64,000 nucleotides of DNA from Phaeobacter sp. QD34_24. GTDB taxonomy: Bacteria; Pseudomonadota; Alphaproteobacteria; Rhodobacterales; Rhodobacteraceae. Under the pieces are notes generated by a model, which made no database searches, was not told where the DNA came from, and worked only from the letters and a program-made list of their open reading frames with translations. The first letter of the stretch is position 1. Each line of letters starts with the position of its first letter. Location: positions 1 through 64,000 of the forward strand of contig NZ_JARCJD010000013.1 in the NCBI RefSeq assembly GCF_028890115.1, given 5' to 3'. The position numbers and the translations under genes were made by a program. Below are positions 1-7,435 of the stretch, one piece after another.

Positions 1-2
1 GG

Positions 3-62
3 TGCCCAAAGGTCTTCCTGTCAGCCATCGCACTCGCAGCGCTCGTCATTTACTGGCTATGA
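3..62 (+). CDS. C-terminal end of a membrane protein (partial)
   Basis: The reading frame entering from the left edge encodes about 19 hydrophobic residues ending in IYWL before a TGA at 60-62, which looks like the last transmembrane helix of a membrane protein. It lies directly upstream of the carbamoyltransferase cluster on the same strand. The fragment is too short for family assignment, and other frames are open here too. Confidence 0.35.
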   Translation, partial: CPKVFLSAIALAALVIYWL

Positions 63-93
63 GTCCTGACCCTAGCGTCCAATTTCTTTCAGA

Positions 94-282
94 ATGATCC
101 TTATGCCCTTTCTTGGAACTCTTTTCTGGTTTTGTGTCTTCTGCGTGATCTGGGTGCCGGTTGCCGGGGCGTATCGGCTTTTGCGGGGGCGGCGGTTGAT
201 CACATCCCACGATGCGGCGCGCCAAAGCCTGTGGCGGCAGCGAAAGACCCGGGCTTTTCGCAGAATGGACCGGATGCGCTGA
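94..282 (+). CDS. Small single-pass membrane protein, 62 aa
   Basis: The 62-residue product begins with a hydrophobic stretch (about residues 3-27, rich in F, V, C and W) followed by a strongly basic tail with many Arg, so a single N-terminal membrane helix with a cytoplasmic basic tail is likely. It ends 54 bases before the probable start of the carbamoyltransferase and is co-directional. Small membrane proteins (for example SxtJ or DUF5989 types) are common partners of such carbamoyltransferases, but I do not recognise this sequence as either. No strong ribosome binding site precedes ATG 94; the in-frame ATG at 103 is an alternative. Confidence 0.45.
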   Translation: MILMPFLGTLFWFCVFCVIWVPVAGAYRLLRGRRLITSHDAARQSLWRQRKTRAFRRMDRMR

Positions 283-336
283 CGCAAGACACGCCCTTTG
301 TCATTCATCCAGCTTGCAGCAAAATGGAAAAGACAA

Positions 337-2172
337 TTGAAGATCCTTGGCCTCTCGGCATTTTATCACGACAGCGCTGCGGCCTTGCTTGTGGATGGCA
401 AGATCATCGCGGCGGCCCAGGAAGAGCGGTTCACGCGGAAAAAGTTCGATCCAGGCTTTCCCAAACAGGCGATCCAGTTCTGTCTTGATCGGGCCGGGTG
501 TGATCTCAGCGAAATCGACCACGTTGTCTTTCACGAAAAGCCGCTGGCGAAGTTTGAGCGGATGATGCGCAGCTTTGCCGATTTTGCACCGCGCGGGTTT
601 TGGGCGTTTCGGCAGGCCATGCCGCTGTGGCTGGGCAGCAAGCTTTGGCAGAAGCGCCAGATCCTGGCTGAACTGGCGGCAATCGACCCGGCTGGCGTGC
701 AGTCGGGGAAGCTGCTTTTTGCCGAGCACCACCAGAGCCATGCCGCATCGGCCTTTTATCCCTCCCCCTTTGAGGACGCGCTGGTGCTGACGCTGGACGG
801 GGTGGGCGAATGGGCGACAGGATCGGTGTGCCTGGGGCGCGGCAGCGATCTTGTGCCCGAACTGGAGCTTGATTTCCCGAATTCTCTGGGCCTGCTCTAT
901 ACCGCGATCACCCAGTATCTGGGTTTCAAGGTCCTGTCCGGCGAATACAAGGTCATGGGGCTGGCGCCCTATGGGGAGCCGCGGTTCCGTGATCTCTTCT
1001 TCGATCACCTGGTGGACCTCAAGGAGGACGGCAGCTTCTCGCTTGATCAGCGCTATTTCGACTATTGTGTCGGTCAATCCATGATCTCGGATGATCTTTC
1101 GGATCTGTTCGGTCAACCGGCGCGCCGAGGCGAGGCAGAGCCGCTGACCCAGTTTCACATGGATGTGGCCGCTTCGCTGCAGGTGGTGACGGAAGAGATC
1201 GTTCTGCGCATGGTGCGCAGCCTGATGCAGCGGTACGATCAACGCAACCTGTGCCTGGCCGGCGGGGTCGCGCTGAACTGCGTCGCAAATGGCAGGATCC
1301 TGAGGGAAACCGGCATCGACGGATTGTGGATCCAGCCCGCGGCCGGCGATGCCGGTTGCGCCCTGGGGGCGGCACTGGCGGCGCATCACCAGCATCTGGG
1401 GCAACCACGGGCACCGGCCACGGGCCGGGACGCCATGCAGGGGGCCTATTTGGGGCCGGATTATGCGCAGTCCGAGATCGAAGACCGGCTTACGGCTGTC
1501 GGCGCCTCTTTTGAAGCCCTGGACGACGAGGCGACCATCGCCCGCGTGGCCGAGGCGCTGGAGGCAGGCAAGGCGGTGGGCTGGTTCCAGGGGCGGATGG
1601 AGTTCGGCCCGCGCGCACTTGGGGCACGCTCGATCCTGGCCGATGCCCGGTCAGAGGCGATGCAGAAGGTCCTGAACCTGAAGGTCAAGAACCGGGAAAG
1701 CTTTCGCCCTTTTGCGCCGGTGGTTCTGGAGGAAGACGCCTCGGACTGGTTCGAGCACCAGGGAGAGAGCCCCTATATGCTGATCACCGCTCCGGTGCAC
1801 CAGTCGCAACGCCGGGGGGCGCCCGGTGATGCCGGTGAAGACCTGATGACCCGGCTGAATCAAGTGCGGTCGACCATACCGGCGGTGACTCATGTGGATT
1901 ATTCGGCACGGCTTCAGACCGTGAGCCTGCGCACCAACCCGGCCCTGCACCGGCTGTTGAGCGCCTTCAAGCACCGGACCGGCTGCCCGGTGCTGGTCAA
2001 TACCAGCTTCAACGTGCGCGGAGAGCCGATCGTCTGCACACCGGAGGATGCGTTCCGATGTTTCATGGGCACCGAGATCGATGTGCTGGTCGCAGGAAAC
2101 TGCATCCTGGAAAAGGAGGCGCAGGATCCGGCGTTGCGGCTGGATTACAAAAGCGCCCTGGAACCGGATTGA
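337..2172 (+). CDS. NodU/CmcH-family carbamoyltransferase
   Basis: This family transfers a carbamoyl group from carbamoyl phosphate, via a carbamoyl-adenylate, to a hydroxyl of a sugar or natural product. The predicted 612-residue protein has the N-terminal domain with HHQSHAAS near residue 130 and GGVALNC near 309, and the YrdC-like C-terminal part with FGPRALGARS near 423 and NTSFNVRGEP near 555, so all family motifs appear intact. I place the start at the TTG at 337 because the family normally begins MKILGLSAFYHDSAA and a GGAAAAG sequence lies just upstream; an open frame extends back to another TTG at 298. It is the first large gene of a co-directional cluster with an SGNH-like protein, a Rieske oxygenase and a methyltransferase. 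The acceptor cannot be deduced. Confidence 0.9.
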   Translation: MKILGLSAFYHDSAAALLVDGKIIAAAQEERFTRKKFDPGFPKQAIQFCLDRAGCDLSEIDHVVFHEKPLAKFERMMRSFADFAPRGFWAFRQAMPLWLGSKLWQKRQILAELAAIDPAGVQSGKLLFAEHHQSHAASAFYPSPFEDALVLTLDGVGEWATGSVCLGRGSDLVPELELDFPNSLGLLYTAITQYLGFKVLSGEYKVMGLAPYGEPRFRDLFFDHLVDLKEDGSFSLDQRYFDYCVGQSMISDDLSDLFGQPARRGEAEPLTQFHMDVAASLQVVTEEIVLRMVRSLMQRYDQRNLCLAGGVALNCVANGRILRETGIDGLWIQPAAGDAGCALGAALAAHHQHLGQPRAPATGRDAMQGAYLGPDYAQSEIEDRLTAVGASFEALDDEATIARVAEALEAGKAVGWFQGRMEFGPRALGARSILADARSEAMQKVLNLKVKNRESFRPFAPVVLEEDASDWFEHQGESPYMLITAPVHQSQRRGAPGDAGEDLMTRLNQVRSTIPAVTHVDYSARLQTVSLRTNPALHRLLSAFKHRTGCPVLVNTSFNVRGEPIVCTPEDAFRCFMGTEIDVLVAGNCILEKEAQDPALRLDYKSALEPD

Positions 2173-2188
2173 ACGTGGAGCGTCCCTC

Positions 2189-3247
2189 ATGAGCATCTCG
2201 ACAAGAACCAAGGCGACGGTCGTCTCCCTGCTTTCGGCGATGGGCCTGGGCGGGCTGGTCGCACAGCGTGTCGCCCGTCGTCACGCGGCAGCGGATCACG
2301 ACGATGTCACGGCCCTGGCGCCTGCCGTGACCGCCCGCGCGGGCCCGAAACCTGGGGCCAGCTTGCTGCCCTGCGACACCCGCTCGATGCTGCATGCGCC
2401 GGGGGAGATCAAGAAAAGCTATGGCAGCGACACAAGTGAAACCGTGGAATACCGCTTCAATTCGGCCGGCTACCGCAGTGAGGAATTGGATCCGGGCGCA
2501 AAGCTGCGCATCCTGATCGTGGGGGAGAGCCACGCCTTGGGCAATGGTGTGCCCTTCGAGTGCAGTCTCGGCCAGCGGTTCAAACACCACCTGGCCCAGG
2601 CGCTGAACTGGCCGGAGGCGGCGATCAACGTGATCAACCTCTCTGTCGGTGGGGCGTCGGCGGACTACTGTGCCCGAACATTGCTGCGCCAGATCGATGG
2701 TGTCGCCCCGGATCTGGTCCTGGGCCTGCTGCCGGTGGCTGACCGCATAGAAGACTACACCGCCAAACAGGCCAAGAACTACAAGGTCTCCGACATAGAT
2801 ATCGAGGAGATCGAGAACGCGCCAATCCCGGTGCAGGGGTTCATCGATCTCTACAACGTTCATTTCGGCCGGATGAACCTCGCCAAGAACGCGCTTCTGA
2901 TGCAGTCGATCTGCCGCTTGCGCGGGATCGAGAGCATCCTCGTATCTGAAGTGCTGCGCCCGAAGAACTATCAGACGGCGATCCTGTCTCCGGTCTATGA
3001 GCAACTGGATCAAGGTCGGCTCTTGCTGCACAGGTTTTTTGAGAAGCGGGCCGATCTGGCCGCCGATGGCATGCATGCGGGCAAGCGCACCCATGAAGCC
3101 TTGGCGATCCGGATGCTGACACGCTATGCCGCATTGCTATCGGCCGATGGGCAGGAAGACTGGGGTGGCAGGCTGTCGGCCCATGTCGAACGGCTCAAGT
3201 CCGAAAGCCCGGATTGGGCTTTTGTGCGGCAGGCCCATCGACGGTGA
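2189..3247 (+). CDS. SGNH/GDSL-like hydrolase-fold protein with N-terminal membrane anchor
   Basis: The 352-residue product has a hydrophobic N-terminus (residues 10-24) suggesting a signal anchor. It carries SGNH-like blocks: GESHALG with Ser114, a GG-x-A segment in NLSVGGASADY, and a C-terminal DGMH segment in which Asp and His have DxxH spacing. Members act as esterases or as O-acyl transferases on glycans, and many are found in exopolysaccharide clusters next to carbamoyltransferases. The start at ATG 2189 is preceded by GTGGAG, and 16 bases separate it from the carbamoyltransferase stop; the frame is open upstream but overlaps the earlier gene. Catalysis is inferred from motif order only. 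Confidence 0.65.
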   Translation: MSISTRTKATVVSLLSAMGLGGLVAQRVARRHAAADHDDVTALAPAVTARAGPKPGASLLPCDTRSMLHAPGEIKKSYGSDTSETVEYRFNSAGYRSEELDPGAKLRILIVGESHALGNGVPFECSLGQRFKHHLAQALNWPEAAINVINLSVGGASADYCARTLLRQIDGVAPDLVLGLLPVADRIEDYTAKQAKNYKVSDIDIEEIENAPIPVQGFIDLYNVHFGRMNLAKNALLMQSICRLRGIESILVSEVLRPKNYQTAILSPVYEQLDQGRLLLHRFFEKRADLAADGMHAGKRTHEALAIRMLTRYAALLSADGQEDWGGRLSAHVERLKSESPDWAFVRQAHRR

Positions 3248-3314
3248 CGGGACCAGAGGGCGCAGGCCCGCAGCAGCCAGACCGGCACGCCACGGAGACA
3301 CAGGGAAGCTGATC

Positions 3315-4649
3315 ATGAATGAGCAGATCTTGGAAACCGAAACAGATACCGCCCGTCCGCTACACGAGGCTTTTGACTGGGAACGATGCTGGTACCCGGT
3401 GTCCTTTCTGGAGGATCTTCCCCGCGACAAGCCCAGCCGGGTATCGATTTATGATACCGGTCTGGTGCTGTTCTTTGACGGCGCCGGGCAGCTCAACTGT
3501 CTGCGCGATCTGTGCCCGCACCGGCTGGCGCGCCTGTCCGACGGGCAGATCGTCGATGGTCGGCTGGAGTGCCTTTATCATGGCTGGCAATTCGACGGCG
3601 CAGGCGATTGCCAGCTCATCCCGCAGATGATCGAGGGCAAGGACTATCCGATCCGCTCCTGCGTGCAGCGTTACCCGTTGGAGATCGTGGATGGCATCGT
3701 CTGGGTCTGGGCCGGCGACGCCGCGGAGGCGGACAAGACGCTGATCCCGGTCAGCCATGCGCCACAATCGCCAGAGATCAAGGCGGTCACCTTCCAGATG
3801 GATCTGCCCTATGATCAAAGCTACCTGGTCGAGAATGTCATCGACGTTGCCCATATCCACATTGCCCATGATGGCGTGCGCGGCGGCGGGCTGCGAGAGG
3901 CGGCCAGCCCGCTCAAGTTCGACATCGTGCACAGTGGCCTGGATGGTATCCGGGCTACCTTTCGCCATATCGGGTTGGAACGGGAAGAGGACGCCCCCGA
4001 AATGGGAGCGGCCCATGTGGAATTCGTCGCGCCGAACCTGATCCGCTATCGGTCGGAGTATGCCGACAACGATCTGATCGCCGGTCTTGAGCTGTTCTCC
4101 TTGCCGATGGGCAAGGGGCATTGTCGGCTCTTGTATCGGAAATACAGCAACTTCAACGGCCTGTTGGAGCGTCTCAAGCCGCGCTGGCTGGAACATCAAT
4201 CGCAGGTGTTGATCCTGGAACAGGACATGGGCGTGGTGGTCGGGCAGCACCGCGAGATCGAGACCGCCGACCAACCGCTGAGCAAGGCCTGGCTGCCCAT
4301 CAAGACCTCGGACCGGCTGGTGGTGGAATACCGCCGCTGGCTGGATCGCCACGGCGCTAACCTGCCGTTCTATCGCGGCTTCACCACGGCCAAGAACAGC
4401 GGTCTGGTGCCCGAGGAGGCCAATATACCGCATGATCGGCACCGGCTGCACACCGAGATCTGTTCCACCTGCCAGCGGGTGCTGCGCAGGATCAATCTTG
4501 GCATCAAGGCGCTGATCGGACTGGTCGCGGTGGCGACGGTCCTGGCCATTCTGAGTGACGGTGGCACCTGGCAGATCAGCCTGATCGCGCTGGCGCTCAT
4601 GGGCCTGCTCGCCATCGCCGGGCTGCGCCGTGCGCGGACCTATCTATAA
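3315..4649 (+). CDS. Rieske non-heme iron oxygenase, PaO/TIC55-like, with C-terminal membrane helices
   Basis: The 444-residue protein has a Rieske [2Fe-2S] motif, C67-x-H69 and C86-x2-H89. It is followed by a mononuclear iron site pattern E/N-x2-D-x2-H-x4-H in the segment ENVIDVAHIHIAH. A C-terminal CSTC pair (C383, C386) precedes two hydrophobic helices (about 396-437). This architecture matches the pheophorbide a oxygenase-like group, which also includes the saxitoxin-type oxygenases SxtT and SxtH, although most of those lack the helices. The start at ATG 3315 has AGGGAAG six bases upstream. The gene lies between an SGNH-like gene and a SAM methyltransferase, so it probably hydroxylates or demethylates an intermediate of that cluster. 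No dedicated ferredoxin or reductase gene is visible nearby. Confidence 0.8.
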   Translation: MNEQILETETDTARPLHEAFDWERCWYPVSFLEDLPRDKPSRVSIYDTGLVLFFDGAGQLNCLRDLCPHRLARLSDGQIVDGRLECLYHGWQFDGAGDCQLIPQMIEGKDYPIRSCVQRYPLEIVDGIVWVWAGDAAEADKTLIPVSHAPQSPEIKAVTFQMDLPYDQSYLVENVIDVAHIHIAHDGVRGGGLREAASPLKFDIVHSGLDGIRATFRHIGLEREEDAPEMGAAHVEFVAPNLIRYRSEYADNDLIAGLELFSLPMGKGHCRLLYRKYSNFNGLLERLKPRWLEHQSQVLILEQDMGVVVGQHREIETADQPLSKAWLPIKTSDRLVVEYRRWLDRHGANLPFYRGFTTAKNSGLVPEEANIPHDRHRLHTEICSTCQRVLRRINLGIKALIGLVAVATVLAILSDGGTWQISLIALALMGLLAIAGLRRARTYL

Positions 4650-4658
4650 GAGGACGAG

Positions 4659-5507
4659 ATGACTGACGCTTCTTCGGTTACCCATGCGGTTCGGGATTTT
4701 TATCGCGACATGCCGTTCAACTACTACTCGGATGCCGGGCTGGCAGCGGACAGCGTGGCCCGCAATCCGATCGCGGATTACCCGGATCTGGACGCGCTGC
4801 TGGAAGAGGATGAGATCGAAACCGTGCTGGAACTGGGCTGTGGCGCGGGCTGGGCCTCCAATTCGATGGCAAAACACTATGGGAAATCCGTGACGGCGGT
4901 GGATTTCACCGCTGCGGCCTTGGCGCGTGCGCGCGATGTCTCGGGGCGTCTTGGAACCACGGATCAGGTCCGGTTCGTCGAAAGCGACCTTTTCGAGTTC
5001 CAGTCCCCCGACAGCTTCGATCTGGTGGTCAGCGTCGGGGTGCTGCATCATACCCGCGATTGCCGCGCGGCCTTTGCCCATGCCGCGCAGTTCGTGGCGC
5101 CCGGCGGCTTCCTGTTTGTCGGCCTGTACCATCTCTTTGGCCGCCGCCCGTTTCTGGAGCTGTTTCAGGGCATTCATGCCCGTGAGGGGGAAGAGGCCGC
5201 CTTTGAGAGGTTTCGCAGCTGCGCCAGCACCTTGAGCGACGAGACGCATCAGCGCTCCTGGTTTCGCGATCAGGTGTTGCACCCGCATGAAACCCAGCAC
5301 ACCCTGGCAGAGGTATGGAACTGGCTGGATGAAGAGGGGCTGTCGCTGGTGTCGACCAGCATCAATCAATATCAGGACGTGGACGACAGGCCGGCGCTCG
5401 AAGAGCTGGAAAAGAGATGCGAAGCCATATCCTGGCAACGCAACCGCGATGAAAACAGCTATTATCCGGGGTTCTTCACCATTCTGGCCCAGCGGGACGA
5501 GGCGTGA
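4659..5507 (+). CDS. Class I SAM-dependent methyltransferase
   Basis: The 282-residue protein carries the SAM-binding motif I LELGCGAG at about residues 57-64, an acidic residue ending strand 2 (VDFTAAAL), and a motif-IV-like VSVGVLHHTRD, all typical of a Rossmann-fold methyltransferase. It starts 9 bases after the Rieske gene behind GAGGACGAG, so it is the last gene of the same transcription unit. It converges with the nitrate-operon cobA. The substrate is unknown; by context it acts on the same small molecule or glycan as the carbamoyltransferase and oxygenase. Confidence 0.8.
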   Translation: MTDASSVTHAVRDFYRDMPFNYYSDAGLAADSVARNPIADYPDLDALLEEDEIETVLELGCGAGWASNSMAKHYGKSVTAVDFTAAALARARDVSGRLGTTDQVRFVESDLFEFQSPDSFDLVVSVGVLHHTRDCRAAFAHAAQFVAPGGFLFVGLYHLFGRRPFLELFQGIHAREGEEAAFERFRSCASTLSDETHQRSWFRDQVLHPHETQHTLAEVWNWLDEEGLSLVSTSINQYQDVDDRPALEELEKRCEAISWQRNRDENSYYPGFFTILAQRDEA

Positions 5508-5512
5508 TCGCT

Positions 5513-5530
5513 CCGGGCCTTAGGGCCCGG
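5513..5530. terminator. GC-rich hairpin between convergent genes
   Basis: CCGGGCC (5513-5519) and GGCCCGG (5524-5530) form a 7-bp stem whose loop holds the TAA stop codon of cobA (5520-5522, minus strand). It separates two convergent transcription units. There is no clear U-run on either side, so it may act as a weak bidirectional terminator or an RNA 3'-end stabiliser. Confidence 0.45.
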
Positions 5531-6464
5531 CATGCGCGTCCAGGAGGGCGCGGGATGGTGCCTTGGCGCAAACACCCGTCGGCCAGGTCACCAGTATCAT
5601 CGCACAGCCTTTGACCTGATTGCTGGACAGCAGGTGTTCCAGCGCCTCCAGGCGCCCGCTGAGAAGCCGTTGCCCCTGTTTCGAGACATCCACGGCAATG
5701 TTGACCGGCGCATCCGCGGGCAGGCCCCGCGCCAGCAGGGCATCGCGAATGCGTCCGGCCTGTGCCACGGACATGTAAAAGGCGGTCGTTGTGCCTGGTC
5801 CCGAAAACCGCGCGCTGTCAGGCAGCGCTGCGCCCGCCCGGCTCATGCCGGTGGTCAGGATCAGCGTATCGGCAATGCCGCGTTCGGTCAGGCTTTGTCC
5901 CAGTTCAGCCGCCGCCGCCGAGGCAGAGGTCACTCCGGGTACGATCTCCACCTCGATGTTCTCCTGGCGGGCGGCGTTCAATTCTTCGCCCGCCCGGCCA
6001 AAGATGCTGGGATCGCCCGATTTCAGCCGCACGACCCTCAACCCCTGTTTCGCGGTCGTGACGATGGCGGCATTGATCCGCTCCTGCGGCCAGCTGTGCG
6101 CTCCCACATGTTTGCCAACAAAGACCCGTTTTGCCTTGGGCGATGCCAGGGCAACGACCTCCGGCTCCACCAGCCGATCATAGAACACGACATCTGCGGC
6201 CTGAATGCGTTGCACCGCGCGCAGGGTCAGCAGGTCCCGCGCGCCGGGACCGGCACCGACCAGCGCGATATGGCCCTTGGCCCGGCCTTTCTCCTGCGGT
6301 GTTGCGGGGGTCATCGGACGCGCGGCGAGCCGATGCGCCGCTGTGCTCAGGCGGGCCAGCACCAGGGGAAGGATCCCAAGGCCGGGGCCGGTCGCAACAG
6401 AGGGCGCCTGTGCGGTGCCAAGCGGCGCGGCGGTGATGTGAAACAGCCTTTGCAGCAATGTCAT
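5520..6464 (-). CDS. cobA: Uroporphyrinogen-III C-methyltransferase (SUMT) of the nitrate operon
   Basis: SUMT methylates uroporphyrinogen III at C2 and C7 to give precorrin-2, the precursor of siroheme needed by nitrite reductase NirB. The catalytic domain starts near residue 64 with ALVGAGPGARDLLTLRA and contains VVRLKSGDPSIFGR and IVPGVTSASAAAAELG, the SUMT signatures. About 63 residues precede this domain; they are rich in Ala and Pro and do not show the CysG dehydrogenase/ferrochelatase domain. The start at 6464 is supported by AAAGGA seven bases upstream, so the extension appears to be translated. It is the last gene of the nas operon, 11 bases after the TrpD2-like gene, and is a second SUMT copy beside the one at 49027-49758. 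Confidence 0.9.
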   Translation of the reverse strand: MTLLQRLFHITAAPLGTAQAPSVATGPGLGILPLVLARLSTAAHRLAARPMTPATPQEKGRAKGHIALVGAGPGARDLLTLRAVQRIQAADVVFYDRLVEPEVVALASPKAKRVFVGKHVGAHSWPQERINAAIVTTAKQGLRVVRLKSGDPSIFGRAGEELNAARQENIEVEIVPGVTSASAAAAELGQSLTERGIADTLILTTGMSRAGAALPDSARFSGPGTTTAFYMSVAQAGRIRDALLARGLPADAPVNIAVDVSKQGQRLLSGRLEALEHLLSSNQVKGCAMILVTWPTGVCAKAPSRALLDAHAGP

Positions 6465-6475
6465 GGGATGTCCTT

Positions 6476-7435
6476 TCAGGCTGTGAGGGAAAGCGCCGTC
6501 GGCGCCGGGCTGCCGTCGGGAAAGTGCAAGGGGCTGTGCGAACAGCCCAGGGTATCAAGGGCCAGTTGCGCGGTGCCGAGGATCACCTCGGTCTCAAAGC
6601 GCGGCAGGGCGGCAGAGCTGAGCGCCACCTTCAGCGAGTTGATATGGCCCGCGCTATCCGCCAGCCGCCGGGTTTGTGCCAGGCGCGCGGCCTCGGTGTC
6701 CTGCCATGGCGCTCCATTCCTCAGTCCAAAGGCTTCGATCGCCTTGGCCGGGTGGCGTTCGAACTCACCGCCGCCGCCCTTGATCACGGTCAGCGCATGC
6801 CAGCCCAGGCGCTGGGCGGCATCGGCCTGCAGCAGCCGGTAGGAGGGATGAAAGACGCCCTGAACGCTGGCGGCCGCCCGCGCGGGGTTCAGCATCCGGC
6901 ACACCGTGTTGACGCAGGAGCGCAGGCCCAGAACCTCGCGCAGCGAGAGCAAGCGCAACAGAGGCGGGCAGAGATCCTCCAGCGGCATATAGACGATATT
7001 GCCCGCATTCAGGGCGGCCTCGGCTTCTGCAGCGGTCCGGGTCAGCGGGATGCCGAGGGTCGCCAGACCGTTTCGCACGGTCGGGTCCGCGCCGTTCCAG
7101 CCATGCAGCATCACTCGTTTGCCGCTTTGCGCCACCATCAGCGCCGAGACCAGAAACCAGGGCAGCCCGCGGGTGCGACCCGCCGCATAGGACGGCCAAT
7201 CCAGATCCACCTGCGGCAGTGTCGGCACGTGGGCTTGCGCCGCGGCGGCAAAACCGGCGATCTCTTCCGCCGTCTCCCCCTTCATGCGCATGAGCATCAA
7301 CAGGGCACCAATGGCCTCCGGCGCAGCATCACCTTGCAGCATCAGGGCCATGGCAGCCTGCGCTTCATCTTGGGTCAGGGAACGGGAGCGGCCCGGCCCC
7401 CGGCCCAGGGTGCGCACATGATCGGCCAGGCTCAT
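6476..7435 (-). CDS. Anthranilate phosphoribosyltransferase-like protein (TrpD2/YbiB family)
   Basis: The 319-residue product has the nucleoside phosphorylase/phosphoribosyltransferase-type fold. The N-terminal helical part contains LTQDEAQAAMALMLQGDAAPEAIGALL, split here as LTQDEAQAAM and GDAAPEAIGALLMLMRMKG, and the later part contains RSCVNTVCRMLNPARA and a VIKGGGGEFER-like loop. This is typical of TrpD2 proteins, which keep the TrpD fold but in E. coli YbiB bind nucleic acid instead of making phosphoribosyl anthranilate. The ATG at 7435 overlaps the nasA stop in an ATGA junction, so translational coupling is likely. Its presence inside a nitrate assimilation operon is recurrent in related bacteria as far as I recall, but its role there is unknown. 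Confidence 0.75.
   Translation of the reverse strand: MSLADHVRTLGRGPGRSRSLTQDEAQAAMALMLQGDAAPEAIGALLMLMRMKGETAEEIAGFAAAAQAHVPTLPQVDLDWPSYAAGRTRGLPWFLVSALMVAQSGKRVMLHGWNGADPTVRNGLATLGIPLTRTAAEAEAALNAGNIVYMPLEDLCPPLLRLLSLREVLGLRSCVNTVCRMLNPARAAASVQGVFHPSYRLLQADAAQRLGWHALTVIKGGGGEFERHPAKAIEAFGLRNGAPWQDTEAARLAQTRRLADSAGHINSLKVALSSAALPRFETEVILGTAQLALDTLGCSHSPLHFPDGSPAPTALSLTA

Noticed and set aside
337..5507. Saxitoxin-type biosynthetic cluster
   Set aside because: Only carbamoyltransferase and PaO-like Rieske functions are shared; SxtA, SxtB, SxtG and other core genes are absent from the visible part.
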